Assembly: GCA_949987705.1 (NCBI GenBank)
Contig: OX465283.1
Location: 91,933,813-91,997,812, forward strand
Length of the DNA: 64,000 nucleotides
Direction of reading: 5' to 3'
From: Thereva unica
Taxonomy: Eukaryota > Arthropoda > Insecta > Diptera > Therevidae
The notes beneath the pieces were generated by a model. The model did no database searches, was not told the DNA's origin, and worked only from the letters and a program-made list of their open reading frames with translations. Shown in pieces: positions 1 to 10,880 of the stretch. Each line of letters begins with the position of its first letter. The first letter of the stretch is position 1. A program made the position numbers and the translations under genes.

Positions 1-303
1 ACATGTAAATCGAAAGAAAATTACTCAATGACTAATGAGTGCTTTTTACTCGGTCCAAAATACACGATTTCTTGAGAATCGATGAATAATTATTTTGGAC
101 AACTACTATCTCACGATAGAAGTCCCTGTTACAGCGGTGTGCTGATAGTCGATTCTTGCCGTGTAGAATCTGCTGACATAAACGACTGCTTATTTGGTGG
201 ACAGACAGTCTTTTTTATTGTAATATTATTGTCACTTTTGGTCGGGCGTTTGTGAGAAACATGGAAAATTTTGTAGTGTAAGTAAAACTGTTATACATTT
301 AAA
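1..303. other. No recognisable gene; AT-rich intergenic DNA
   Basis: I see no coding, RNA or complete mobile-element signal here. The first 60 bases hold short ACTCA/TGAGT repeats resembling sequence near 24300-24390, so this may be the worn end of a transposon. Confidence 0.4.
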
Positions 304-1347
304 CTAGTTGGGATGTGGGTTCGACCCTTTCGGTCCACACGATCAACTTCCCAGTATGATGGATGTTGAATATTATGATTGGATATTTTAATAATAAATG
401 AACAATAGGCAATATAGAATATATGCATAATACTGAGAATTTGTCACAATTGTTTATCAATATTTTCGCTAAAATGTCAAACTTAATGTGCGCACTTACA
501 AGATTAGGATGACGAAAATGTATATAAAATTGATGTATGAATGTTTTTCGGCACCTCAATGAAGTCGATATAGTTTTTAGTTCGCGCGATATCGTGCAGG
601 TACAAAAATCACTTAAGTCAGTTAAACCAAAAACCCGCTGGACCGAATATTATAAAAATATTTTCAGATTATATTGTCGCTAATACGCTTCGAACGGCAC
701 CTCAAGTAAGTCAACATCTTTTGTGGTTCGGGCCATATCGTGCAGGTACCAAAATCACTTTGGCCGCTTAAACAAAAAAACGGCTCGACCGAATTTTATG
801 AAAATCTTTTCAGATCATATTTTGGTTAATACTCTTCGAACGGTACGTCAACTAAGCCGATATCTTTAATAGTTCGCGCGATATTGTGCAGGTACAAAAA
901 TCACTTAAGTCATTAAAACCAAAAAACCGCTGGACCGAATATTATAAAAATCTTTTCAGATAATATTGTCGCTAATACGCTTCGAACGGCACCTCAAGTA
1001 AGTCAATATCTTTCGTGGTTCGGGCGATATCGTGCAGGTACAAAAATCACTTACGTCGCTCAAACAAAAAAACGGCTGGACCGATTTTCATGAAAATCTT
1101 TTCAGATCATATTTCGGTTAATACGCTTCGAACAACACCTCAACGAAGCCGATATCAGTTTTGGTTCGCGCGATATCGTGCAAAAAAAATGACCACATCC
1201 GTACGCACATACACACACACACACATACTTCCTCCCAATTTTTTGCTTAAAATGCTCCTGGGACCTTGAAAAACGAAAATACGTTGAAATTTTCGATTTC
1301 GATTTTCGGATCGATTACAATAACTTCCTATACTGGGAAGTTAACTA
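304..1347 (-). mobile_element. Helitron-like non-autonomous element, copy 1
   Basis: Read on the minus strand, the element starts near 1347 with an ACTTCCCAGTAT-type subterminal repeat. It ends at 304 with the same motif inverted, a short GGACC/GGTC hairpin, and CTAG followed by T, the ending expected of Helitrons and of DINE/Helentron relatives. The middle holds about four 146-bp tandem units; the motif GCAGGTAC recurs at about 597, 743, 889 and 1036. A (CA)n run lies near 1207-1226. There is no coding capacity. A second copy in the opposite orientation lies at 43628-44904. The class is inferred from ends and architecture; no Rep/helicase is present. Confidence 0.6.
570..1165. repeat. 146-bp tandem repeat, about 4 units
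   Basis: Units share GCGCGATATCGTGCAGG, CGAACGGCACCTCAA and a CTTTTCAGAT block at 146-147 base spacing. This is the internal array of the surrounding Helitron-like element. Short open frames here follow from the repeat and are not genes. Confidence 0.85.
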
Positions 1348-1714
1348 GAAAATACATATTTGTTATTTTGGAGTGTATAATTTTAAGTTTTTACTAATTT
1401 CAGAATAAAAATTACAAATACATAGAAAACAATTCAATTCGAATTTTAGAAAACATAGAATTTTTAATTTTTCGCTTTTGCTATCTTCATCTTCCGAACT
1501 ACTAAACCACAACTCAGCAGAATTTAACATCTTTAATCTCAAATTGTTTATAATTTATTAAAATTATCGCGAAACACAAAGTCAAAAATGTTTATTCTTC
1601 AAATTAAAATTATTTATTCCTCACGAAACACAAAAACTTAGCATCTACACTCTCTGACTCCTGGGCTGACAGTCGCAATTTTACCGAAACGACAATTTCT
1701 TCAGCTCAAACGAC
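1348..1714. other. No gene; AT-rich DNA with one dispersed motif
   Basis: Nothing coding is visible. Bases 1675-1735 (CAATTTCTTCAGCTCAAA and the following AATCACGACT-like stretch) resemble one arm of the hairpin at 61458-61510, so part of this stretch is a worn copy of that dispersed repeat. Confidence 0.4.
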
Positions 1715-2225
1715 TTGTCACGCCACACGACTATCAGCACACCAACTAAAAAACGAGGCGATATCGACATATACATGCAGATCATTGGCAGATCACTGTC
1801 ATACCTTAGAGAAATATTCACAGAATTAGAAGATGGATTCAAACATAGAGCTGCAAATAAATGCAGACAAGAGAAAGATTCTAATTCAGTCAAGGGAGGA
1901 AAGAAGAAGAAGAAACCACAACACCACCTGGCGGAATATAACTTCGAAAGGGTAAATCAATTTAACTACCAGGTGTTTACATTCAACGAAGACAACGATG
2001 AAACGATAGACGTACAAAAAAGAATAAACGACGCAAGCAGAACATACGTCTCCCCAGAAAAACCAAAATAAGAATCTACAAAACCATCATAGGTACAGTA
2101 TTAGCTAGCAATACAGTAGGTAGAATGTGAAGCACGCAAACCGCATTTTTTAAGGCGGCGCCGACATCAGCGTATCTATTGCGGGGACATTCCGCTCGGA
2201 CCGCCAGCTAAAGGATGAAAGAAGA
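1715..2225 (+). pseudogene. LINE reverse-transcriptase C-terminal relic with 3' tail
   Basis: An open frame at 1715-2071 ends in a peptide with EYNFERVNQFNY and QKRINDASRTY. This matches the region just after the polymerase domain of many invertebrate LINEs, where the pattern is a tyrosine/phenylalanine-rich strand, then NE-N, then QKRI--A-R-Y. The upstream part of the frame (lysine-rich, KKKKKP) does not match and is probably frameshifted. After the stop, a GC-rich 3' stretch (2150-2210) leads into a GAAGAAGAAG tail. No catalytic motif survives. It is a 5'-truncated dead copy; the clade cannot be set. Confidence 0.55.
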
Positions 2226-2235
2226 AGAAGATGTA

Positions 2236-2290
2236 CTATGCATTTATTAGTATTAGGTATATTGTATTATGAATTATGTATTATTGCTTT
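2236..2290. repeat. Degenerate TACTATGTATTA-type simple repeat (locus 1)
   Basis: A short run of TACTATGCAT, TATTAG and TATGTATTAT words. The same low-complexity theme recurs at 4082-4152, 21710-21833, 23086-23265 and 29205-29375. Confidence 0.5.
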
Positions 2291-2297
2291 TCTGTAA

Positions 2298-2452
2298 CAG
2301 CAAGTAGCAATAAAATAAACTTAAATGGAATATTCATAAACAAAATTTATTAACCCTTACTCTCCTGCAATATTAAGATTGATTTGGAAATGTAGACTGG
2401 CCATAAAAGTTTTTACTTCCAACGGGTGGTCCTACGCACACCAATTTTTTTA
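2298..2452. repeat. 155-bp dispersed direct repeat, copy A
   Basis: This shares AATATTCATAAA, TTAAGATTGATTTGGA and GGTCCTACGCACAC in the same order with 4266-4421, at roughly 75% identity by eye. Both copies follow a TACTATG-type simple repeat, so simple repeat plus 155-mer is probably one transposon terminus. Confidence 0.65.
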
Positions 2453-2592
2453 ATGTAAATTAATAAAAGACCTCATAGATACATTATATGCATTCAGAAT
2501 AGCTTAACAATAATGCCTGCTACGTATTTTTGAAGTGTTAACTTCTTTAGGCGCGTTTGGCACTTTTTCGCTGGGGGTAAAACAAAGAATTC

Positions 2593-3525
2593 GCGACACG
2601 CGCATTTTGTTGCTACACCCGTTTCTGGACACACGATGGCGACACGCGCACTTTGTTGCTCACTCGTTTCTGGGCACATGTGCCTATGCAGCTGGCTAGA
2701 GCATGGAAACTTTTAGTTGAGCTCCACTTACAAACAGCAGCGTATAATTATATGTGTGCGAGGCAAAATAGCCCGCGCTTGGTGAGAGGGATTGGGTTTG
2801 AATGTTGCAATGCAGAAGCTGCTCTCAGCATTCGTTTTATATTCTCGCGCCGCTCTCAAAATTCATGTCATATTCTCGCACGCCATCGCACACAGCAACA
2901 GCAGCGAATGTGTGCGAGAGGATGAAATGAATGTTATACCAAAGATTACCCACAAAGATACGACACTCTCAAAATTTCCCATAAGCTCCCTTGCGAGTGA
3001 ATATATCAATCGACAAGGTGCAAGCGAGACAAAATTTAATTTAAAAACAAAAAAAAAACCTGAGAAAGAAAGGGTAAATAAAGAAATGTTATTTCACGAA
3101 GTGCGAAAGAGACGCACTGATTTCTCTTCTCCGCAATTTTTTGTGCCGTCTGGACTTTTATTTTGCTTGTGTGAATTCATGTACCATCTTCTTGTACTTC
3201 CAGCTCTGCATGTGTTTGTGTAGTTTGCCGTTGCTCCGCCATCTCGCCATTCCGGAGCGTGTATATGAATAGACAGAAGATCATAGATTTTTACTTTCCT
3301 TTTTCTTCGCACAGAAAGGATTACAGTGTCGTATCTTTCTGAGTTATCTTTGGTTATACGCTGCTGTTTGTAAATGGAGCTCAACCAAAAGTTTCCATGC
3401 TCTAGCCAGCTGCATAGGCACAAGTGCCCAGAAACGGGTGCGAAGCAAAAATGCGCGTGACCATCGCTGCTGTCTGTTGCTGGACCTCGACTAAAAGTTG
3501 CCATGCTCTAGCCAGCTAAATGGCT
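2593..3525. repeat. Inverted-repeat block, arms about 110 bp
   Basis: The segment at about 2641-2749 returns inverted at about 3354-3460; both contain GCTGGCTAGAGCATGG and GAGCTCCA. A weaker inner pairing (ATACCAAAGAT and AAAGATACGACACT at 2938-2972 against 3315-3352) suggests the original arms were longer and the left one was split by an insertion at 2750-2937. The left arm starts with a 46-bp tandem duplication (GCGACACGCGCA at 2593 and 2639). Another partial copy (CCATGCTCTAGCCAGC) lies near 3500. Target duplications could not be assigned. Confidence 0.65.
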
Positions 3526-3530
3526 GCAAT

Positions 3531-4080
3531 ATTTAAATATTTTGCTTGGATTTATCGCTCTCGGCGACATGGAATACGTTTCGGCGTTTCGCCTATTCGA
3601 CTGCGCGTCTGTATTTTACGTACATATCTGGGGCAGTACCCCAGTAGGGAAAATCGCAAGAATTTACTGTGGGAAGTCGATTTGGAAATACTTCTTTAAT
3701 TAGTGTTTTCTGTAATGAGTTATAAGTAATGCAGAGGAGAATGGGTTTGGTGACCAAGCGTTTGATTTCGCGCAAAAAGCGTGTTGAAAAACTTCGTAGC
3801 TGCTCGTTTTCTTTGTTAATTATCTCAGTTATCTAGCCATTAAGTTTCTGATCTTTAATGTATAAACATATATTTGAATTTATGTTTATGATATAAATAT
3901 AAATCGTTTAATTTTACTTATTTTACTGGTTCTGAAAAAATTCAAATTGAATCCAGTAGATTCCCATAAAAATTTAGATCCGTAACTTTGGATGAATATA
4001 ATATGACTTTTTTTGCATATTTGCACAATGTTTAAAATAGCAAAAATTTCTGTTTCGTGACTATTGCATCAACCCGACGA
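3531..4080. other. No gene recognised
   Basis: Mixed AT-rich sequence without homology to other parts of the window and without convincing open frames. Confidence 0.35.
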
Positions 4081-4081
4081 T

Positions 4082-4152
4082 ATGTACTGTGTACTATCTA
4101 CTAGATATTTCCTATGAACTATGCACTATGTATTTATTACTATATATTAGCT
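4082..4152. repeat. Degenerate TACTATGTATTA-type simple repeat (locus 2)
   Basis: Words such as GTACTATCTACTAG and CACTATGTATTTATTACTA follow each other. It precedes copy B of the 155-bp repeat, as locus 1 precedes copy A. Confidence 0.5.
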
Positions 4153-4265
4153 ACTATTTTTAATAAAAACTACATTATCCCAGTCATCCATCGTCCGATC
4201 TTTGTGTGATAAGTTTAAGACAAATATTTTAATTTCCAAAACATTGCAACACATTTTGGAGTGAG

Positions 4266-4421
4266 TGGATATAAGTAACAATTAAATAAACTTTAACAGA
4301 ATATTCATAAATAAAATATATTAATCCTTATCGTCTTTTATTAAGATTGATTTGGACATTTAGACTACCCATAGAAGTTAACACTTCTAAAGTGTGGTCC
4401 TACGCACACTCGTTTTTTTCA
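4266..4421. repeat. 155-bp dispersed direct repeat, copy B
   Basis: Partner of 2298-2452 in the same orientation. It contains an AGAAGTTAACACTTCT near-palindrome at 4372-4387, a motif also seen at 7919-7933 and 35527-35541. Confidence 0.65.
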
Positions 4422-4549
4422 AATAAAATTTTGTATATGGCTGGTTACAACTGCAATTGCATTAAAAATTTTCTTGCGCATAAAAAGGCTCTTTGTGGTC
4501 ACAAAACAACATGCGTTTAAAAACGTATGCTCCGGGCAAGCCTATAGGT

Positions 4550-6185
4550 CCAACTTACAACGGCTAAAGATGGCTCGTCAAATTCTGTTAAGACTGGCTA
4601 ATTTTCTCCCATAAGGTAATGAATGTTACGTGGGCCGGCGCGTGGTTGTTTTGCGCCCGGTGCAGTAGGCAAGTTTGCGCCCCATCAGCTAAACATTTAA
4701 TATAAAGATTCTTTCATCTGGATCGCAAGGACGGGAAATACACATGGCACTTCTAATTTGGTAACAATTTACTTCTTTCTTTTTAATAAATTCCTGAAAA
4801 GGAACAACATTTCGTAAATCTATCAAAAATCCTTTTGTGCTAGCCTTAAAATATCTGACCACTTCTGAGCTTCCTCAGACATTTCTTTTTGCAACGGAGA
4901 ATTTACTGTTTTATTCGTCCTGAATGTTACTTCTATTTCTTTCCACCATTTAAAATTTTCCATATTGGTAAAACTTTACCACCTTTTTTAACTAGTCTTC
5001 CCAATCAGAATATCCCGAAAAGGCAAAGTGAACTTTAGTTTCCTTATTTTGAAAAAGATTACAAAAAAACAAGAAAAGATGGAGTTTTTTTTAAATTTAG
5101 TAAACCAACCAAAATCTATTAACCAATTTAAGACTGTTATTTACCATTACTGTAATACCTTGGATCTATCGTAGCAGCGAAATATTTTGAGTATTTACCT
5201 AACTTTCTTCAACTACATCCGACTACTTTTTATTAAAATTATCTAAAAACTTATGTTTTTGTACTACTTTCATAATTCGCGGCACAGAAAAATATTTTAA
5301 GTTTCTTAAAAATACAAAAAAAAAAACAATAAGCAAATTAATTCTAATAACATATAAACAATAAGCAAATTAATTCTAATAACATATAAATATAAATAAC
5401 ACATTTTAAAAACGCATTACTTATTTAATAATTATCATTAATTTTAATTAATTAATCACTTGTATCATGTTTGAAATCAAATAAAAATATTCCAGTCATA
5501 TACTCTTCATTATATTCCTGCAGGGGCACAAAATTTAAAATTGCACCATAATAACTCGCATAACATAAAAATATCGTTAGAATTCTCGCCACAAGATATT
5601 TTGCTCTCATTTCGTTCATTTACCTCTTTTACGAAACTTGTAACAAAATTGCTCCAACAGCGCCCTGCAGTTTATATCAATCACAGGAAACAACAATACG
5701 CAACACAGAGGCATCGGAACAATTTTTTTCTTTGTGTGAGTTGTCATGGTGCAATTTACAAAATTTTCAAAAAGTGCTCCAGCGTCGTGAAAATGAAATT
5801 ATTTTGTGTCTCGTCTCGCTCATTCTACTGCTCAATTCTGTATTTACTTCTCATGTTAAAATTTGAGAGCCACAGTTGAATGAGAGATTTTCTCTCACTT
5901 GGTGGAATTTTCTTCTAAAATTTTTACTTTTGCCTGTCTTGTTTCACTTTTTGAGCGGAAATTATATGAAAATCTCGAAGCAAAAATCTCCAATTATTTG
6001 TTTTAAATATTCTGAACTAGCGCCCTCGTTCAATGGCGCCCGGTGCGAGTGCTCCATTCTCACCTATGAAAGCGCCGCCCCTGAATCTTTTAGCAATAAA
6101 ATTTAAGATTCATTAGGCTTTGGCAGAAAATATTAGCTAATTTGTGCATTTGACGAGACATCTTAACCCGTCTATTGCTAAACTG
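4550..6185. repeat. Composite transposon debris with hAT-like ends and inverted outer arms
   Basis: The segment 4555-4630 is found inverted at 6105-6180; both contain GCTCGTCAAAT or its relative and CTAATGAAT-like words, and a related copy sits at 35325-35395. Just inside, GCGCCCGGTGCAGTAGGC (4656-4674) and GGCGCCCGGTGCGAG with GCGCCGCCCCTG (6034-6082) resemble termini of hAT elements that begin CAGGGGCGGCGC. Similar ends appear near 58480 and 61530-61575. A perfect 32-bp tandem duplication lies at 5327-5390. No transposase is present. Exact boundaries are uncertain. Confidence 0.45.
5327..5390. repeat. 32-bp perfect tandem duplication
   Basis: The unit beginning CAATAAGCAAATTAATTC occurs twice in direct succession (5327-5358 and 5359-5390) without a mismatch, which suggests a recent duplication. 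Confidence 0.9.
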
Positions 6186-6229
6186 TTTAACATATTTTTC
6201 AGGCTCGATTAAAAATAATTTTCTGGTTA

Positions 6230-6870
6230 ATTTTCTTACTAGCATGCACGCTCTAGAGGCATGCACTCTCCCGCCACAGTAATGCACACTCCAGCCACAC
6301 AGACACGAGAATCTAAAATTTTTTTCGCTAGAGACATGCGCTCTCCGTCAGAGCCATGCACCCTCCCGCCACAGGCACGGAAATCTAATAATTCCGTGAT
6401 GAGCATTAGAGAAGTGGGCGAAAAAAGCGACACTTGTCTATTGTTGGGCGTTTTAAGTTTTTTGACGGAACCGTGTTCATTTCACTAAACTCCATCTAAT
6501 TTAAATCTCGACACTTCAAAAAGCACTTGGGTCTCATACTTTTTTGATCCCAAAGTAAAGGGTTTCCTGCAAACAGTTCAGAGAAAAAAACAGTTTTTTA
6601 CGTTTTCTGAACAATTTTCAAAACTGGACATGTTCCGTTTTGTTAGCCCATTCCTCATTTATAAATGCATCCGCCTCCGCAAAAGCCTTTCCCCAGCTAA
6701 GCACTAACTACGTCCAATGCTGCTTGACCTACGCAATCAAACGAGAACCCTTCTACTGAGTATGCTGTTGGCACTCTTTATGGTCACCAAGATAATTGCC
6801 GCTTTTCTTCGTCGTTCTTCTATACAATTTTTTAAAGCCATACAGGCGATTTCATTCATGCCTCATGCAT
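6230..6870. repeat. Dispersed repeat family with CCGCCACAGGCA motif, copy 1
   Basis: This copy has TTAATTTTCTTACTAGCATG, several CCGCCACA boxes, and further right GACCTACGCAAT and TTGGCACTCTTTATGG. The same ordered blocks occur at 24495-24790 and 62690-63345. The copy is cut at 6871 by a hAT-like element and a related CTGTGGCAGGAG/CGTGGCGGGAG segment resumes at 9387-9440. No protein is encoded that I can recognise. Confidence 0.55.
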
Positions 6871-7268
6871 TAGCGATGGGCAATATTAGAAAAACATCGA
6901 TATTGACATCGATGTCAATATCGGTAAGTAAACATCGATGTGCAATAAACATCGATGTAAAAACATCGATGTTTGAATAGCTGATAGGTTGGTGCTAAAA
7001 TCAAACATTTTTAAAATGGTAAATCTGCCGTGCAAAGGGGAAAAGACCTATATGCATCATAGGTCAAAATGGCTTTGTATGGATTTTTTGATTTAAAATA
7101 TTCATATTTATCCCTAAAAAAAATTTCAGACTGATAGCACTTTTTAATAAAAAGTTTTCTTTTTGGACATTTACTTTATATGCGTCGGTTTGAATTATTT
7201 TCAAACCGAAAAAACGCACAAAGCAGCCATGATCTTTTAAATCTTTTGACCATTGCACAAATTGTGGA

Positions 7269-7453
7269 CTCTTATTTCAAGAAAAAGCTCTATAGTCTTA
7301 TAGAGGGTTTGCCACTTGTAAATTGAAAATATATTTGATGGATAGAAAACGACAAGAGATTTCCAGGTTTTTGGCCGTTGTCTTGCGAAGACAATTTACA
7401 AGTGGCAAACACTCTATACTATAAGACTATAGAGCTTTTTCTTGAGATAAGAA
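7269..7453. repeat. Hairpin, arms about 60 bp
   Basis: TCAAGAAAAAGCTCTATAG at the left (7278-7296) pairs with CTATAGAGCTTTTTCTTGA at the right (7426-7444), and GCCACTTGTAAATTG at 7310-7324 pairs with CAATTTACAAGTGGC. The loop is about 60 bases. Confidence 0.8.
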
Positions 7454-7805
7454 TGCACGTTCTGCGTAATGGTCAAATGATTCAAGAGCATATTTATGTT
7501 TTTTGTTTGGAACAAATGGAACGAGGGAGCATGGGAGAAACGATTTATGAGAATATAATTGTTTTCTCCTTTGGTTGCAACAAGACTCTGGTACAGGAAT
7601 TGTAATGCAAAAGTATTTCTCCTTTCATAACTTTTTATTTAAAAGTGTTGGAGGATAAAATATTGGGTGACTTCGTAAATGCCAATAAACTGTGTCAGAA
7701 AACAGTATTAATGCAGTCAAGTCAAAGTTCAGTAAAAGCTTAGACAAAGTTGTGCATTTTTAAATTTGACATTTACGAAGTGTGCCGTTTTTACTTTTTT
7801 ACAAA

Positions 7806-8620
7806 ATGGATAAAAAACTTATTGTAAAGTTAATTTTAAAACATTTAATACCAAATATAGAACCGCTAAATTTAATTTAAAAAAAAGCAGTGGGTGTGTA
7901 TACTTATGTACGCACATTAGAAGTTATACTTCTTTGGCGTGATTACAATAGAGTTTCATACTGAGGACATTAACCTATCAGTCAAATACAGCATCAATGG
8001 TGGTGCGGTGTCGTGTTTTTGAAACCAATGGATCAGTATTCATGATTAGATTTACATGATATTGAAATAGGTGGACCCAAATCTTCGCCTCTGCCAAGAA
8101 ATTCTCCTTAGTCTTTTGTGTATGGCCATAATACTTAATTCAAAAATTAGATTTTTGCTTTGGAGTTATATATACTGCTATCACAACTTGTAAATTGAGA
8201 CTGTTACAGCTAACCTCTCAACCGTTCAAAATTGAATCTGGAGTCCCCCAAAGGCTCTACTCTAGGCCCCAACCTTTTCAATATATTTATACACGACTTC
8301 CCCACAACATTCTCCTCCTTAACGCATTTGTTGTAAGTAAATATTATATAATAAGTTTGTTCGTACTGAAGTCCTTCATTCAAAAAGAAACCAATCCACA
8401 AAAGTATTTGTAGGTGTTAAAGACACTTATGGAAGAAATATATAAAAACGGGCGCCCTTCAACCTCAGTTGAAAGTAGCCTATACCTTACATTGTGGAAG
8501 TTGGCTAATCAAAATAATTTTCGCAAAATATGCGATCGTTTTAATGTGGCACAAGGAACAGCACACAAAATTTTTGTAAAATTTGTAAAACTAATCACTT
8601 TGCATCATAGCTATTCATGA
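7806..8620 (+). pseudogene. HARBI1-like transposase N-terminal remnant, split by an insertion
   Basis: A frame opens at ATG 7806 (MDKKLIVKLILKHLIP) and stops at 7878 where foreign sequence begins. It resumes near 8405 and ends at 8618 after a helix-turn-helix-like stretch whose core reads LWKLANQNNFRKICDRFNV followed by AHKIF. This resembles the N-terminal DNA-binding part of PIF/Harbinger nucleases, which in intact proteins precedes a DDE nuclease domain of about 150-200 residues. None of that domain is visible downstream. The piece lies between inverted repeats and 3-bp duplications of the expected kind, which supports the assignment. An alternative is an unrelated HTH protein. Confidence 0.55.
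7893..8335 (+). pseudogene. Jockey-like LINE reverse-transcriptase fragment
   Basis: Around 8236-8300 one frame reads SGVPQ and, after a one-base insertion, GSTLGP followed by LFNIFIHDFP. This is the conserved reverse-transcriptase block preceding the YADD motif. The segment 7965-8040 matches 33660-33740 in inverted orientation, and both loci continue into an LNTTC-like stretch, so this and 33375-33740 are fragments of one LINE family. The left edge shares about 50 bp with 35518-35568. It sits inside the Harbinger-type element and splits its transposase. The copy is short, frameshifted and lacks the catalytic aspartates. Confidence 0.6.
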
Positions 8621-9394
8621 TGCCGAAATTCCTATTTCAATGCAAAGATTTGACGTTTACGATGCAATTATGAACACAGTGCTTTAAAACTGTGACATTT
8701 ATGAAGTCTTGACTTAAACCGACTGCTTAAATTTTACATTTACGAAGTCACCCATTATATTATAGCATTAGAAAAACGTTTTAAGTCATATTGTTTAGAT
8801 AATTTGTATAAAATTCATTTACATTTTCTTATTTTACGGAAAGAAGCATAAAAAACTTTGAACGCGTTTTACTCGAATCGAGCTTTTTGCATATAGGTCT
8901 TTTGCCCTTTGCACGGCAGAAATGTATTGCCTCCTTTTGTTGAGTCAGCAAATAATTCTTTTCATTCAAAAGTTGGAATCATGGCTCCATTGTCTTCAGC
9001 GTTTTATTGAGTAGTGCGTTCTGCATCAAGAGACTGTTCAAACCAGTATTAAAAAAACATTTATGTAACCATAGACTACAGTTAAACAGAATCGTAGTAA
9101 GTTTGTTTTCTTATACAACCCTGGAATCAAAAATATCTATTGGTGACATCGAGCATAAAAATTAAGAACTACTCGCCAAGTCGTTTGAAAATTTTATTTT
9201 AAGCATAAGCTCAATTTAATTTTTACAACAAACAAATGTGGAACCAGAAACATCAATTTTCGATGTTTTTGTTCACATCATCGATGGATCGATGTTTTAG
9301 AGGACCCAATATCAATGTTGAAATATCGATGTTTTTACGCTCAACATCGATGTTTCGAAAACATCGATGAATATTGATCATCCCTAGCGTGCAT

Positions 9395-10099
9395 GCCTGT
9401 GGCAGGAGAATGCATTCCCGTGGCGGGAGTCTGCAAGTTTTATTTCCGAGTAAAAATAAAACTCGCCCGCACCTAGCAATCGTAACGGTTTAGCTGCTGG
9501 GCGTTTTTGCGCCTTTACTTTTGAAGCTTTAAGCAATTGTAATGGTGAAATTGGCCTTATTTCGTCCTTTGTAGTACTTTTTCACCTGTAGTACTTTTTC
9601 ATTCTGAAAAGCGGGAAATTTATAAATTCTCCCCATGACATCTATAGAAATCGAGATAAAACCTGGGGTTACAACTATACATTTACGTAGCTTTACAGCG
9701 TCATTTTCAATATAAAAATGTGTAGATTAATTTATGAAATAATTATTTAGATAAAAAAAACTTTTTAATATAGCACGTTTTATAACGATCTAAAAAGTAT
9801 AAAATATTTTTTCCTAGCCCAATACAGATTTAGAAACTCAAACATATTCCTAACACCATACAGATAGTCCTGAGAATTTGTGATTGTGATTTTGTAATAG
9901 CTATGAGAATATTTGTAAGATTTTAAACGAAAAAATGTGGGGCGCATACATGATTGATGCGAATTATTTCTCAACGCAGCTACTCTACAATCCATACTAT
10001 TGTCTATAGCAAAGCTATAGCTAAAGCTATTTACATCAAATAGCTTATTTTATTTTACATGGCATGTCGTAACGATATAGCCTATTGTATTTTGCTTAT
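9395..10099. other. No gene; end of dispersed repeat and AT-rich DNA
   Basis: 9395-9480 continues the CCGCCACAGGCA-type dispersed repeat. A small GCTATAGC palindrome cluster lies at 10010-10050. Otherwise I see nothing. Confidence 0.35.
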
Positions 10100-10880
10100 G
10101 GTGCCCTTACATAATGATGCCCATGCCGAGGCCGTTGTGAAGAAATGGTAAGCCGCTCTCTTGAGATGACCGCCATGGACCAAGCGATATATTGAGTATA
10201 CTATATTGGTTATGGTGTTCTATTTATCACACCCTTTCATTCAATACCCATGTCTCGGGTGTTGTGAAGAAAATGGTAATCTGCCCTTTTGAGATGGCCG
10301 CCATGGACCAAACGATAAATTGACTATACTATATTTCTTATGTTGTTCTACTTATCATACCCTTTTATCTGTGTTGTGAAGAAAATGGTAACCCGCCCTC
10401 TTGAGATGGCCGCCATGGACCAAACGATATATTAAGTATGCTATATCGCTTATGGTGTTCTACTTATCATACCCTTTCATTTGATACTCATGTCTCGGGT
10501 GTTGTGAAGAAAATGGTAATGCGCCCTCTTGAGATTGCCGCCATGAATCTAAAGACATAGCCTATTGCATTCTACTTATAATGCCTTTTCATTTGATACC
10601 CATGTCGAGGGGGTTGTGAAGAAAATGGTAATCCGCCCTCTTGAGATGGTCGCCATGGACCAAACTATATATTGAGTATACTATATTGCTTATGGTGTTC
10701 TATGGCTTATTGTATTTTATATTATAAGTAAACTATATTGCTTATGGTGTTCTACTCATCATATTCTTTCATTTGATACCCATGTCAAAGGGGTTGTGAA
10801 GAATATTTAAATCCGTCCTCCTGAGACGGCCGCCATGAATCTAAAGGTATATTGAGTATACCATATTGCAGTGTCATTGG
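10100..10880. repeat. Degenerate 128-bp tandem array (array 1)
   Basis: Units contain TGAGATGGCCGCCATGGACC, TATATTGAGTATACTATATT, CTTATCATACCCTTTCATT and GTTGTGAAGAAAATGGTAA in that order, with period close to 128 bp. The same unit family forms the arrays at 13535-14660, 20293-21560 and 29530-30800. Copies here are more diverged and partly deleted, so this array is probably the oldest. Downstream, 10990-11060 has ACCGGACAAACAGACAGACA, a phrase common next to such elements in flies, but no clear terminus is seen. Confidence 0.75.

Larger units (their letters stand above)
7665..8753 (+). mobile_element. PIF/Harbinger-type element, interrupted
   Basis: The terminal inverted repeats are GGGTGACTTCGTAAATG and its complement, flanked by ATT on both sides (7662-7664 and 8754-8756), a 3-bp duplication as in this superfamily, though TTA/TAA is the usual target. 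Inside are two pieces of a transposase reading frame (about 7806-7878 and 8405-8620) separated by an insert that includes a LINE fragment. The downstream nuclease domain is deleted, so the element cannot move by itself. Confidence 0.65.
6871..9386. mobile_element. hAT-like non-autonomous element with ACATCGATGT subterminal sites
   Basis: The ends are inverted copies of each other: TAGCGATGGGCAATATT at the left, and the complement of TAGGGATGATCAATATT at the right. Flanking octamers TCATGCAT (6863-6870) and GCGTGCAT (9387-9394) agree at 6 of 8 positions, consistent with a worn hAT target duplication. Many CATCGATG boxes cluster just inside both ends (6896-6975 and 9255-9370), the subterminal repeat arrangement typical of hAT elements. 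The interior contains a hairpin at 7269-7453 and a PIF/Harbinger element at 7665-8753. No hAT transposase is left. Confidence 0.6.
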
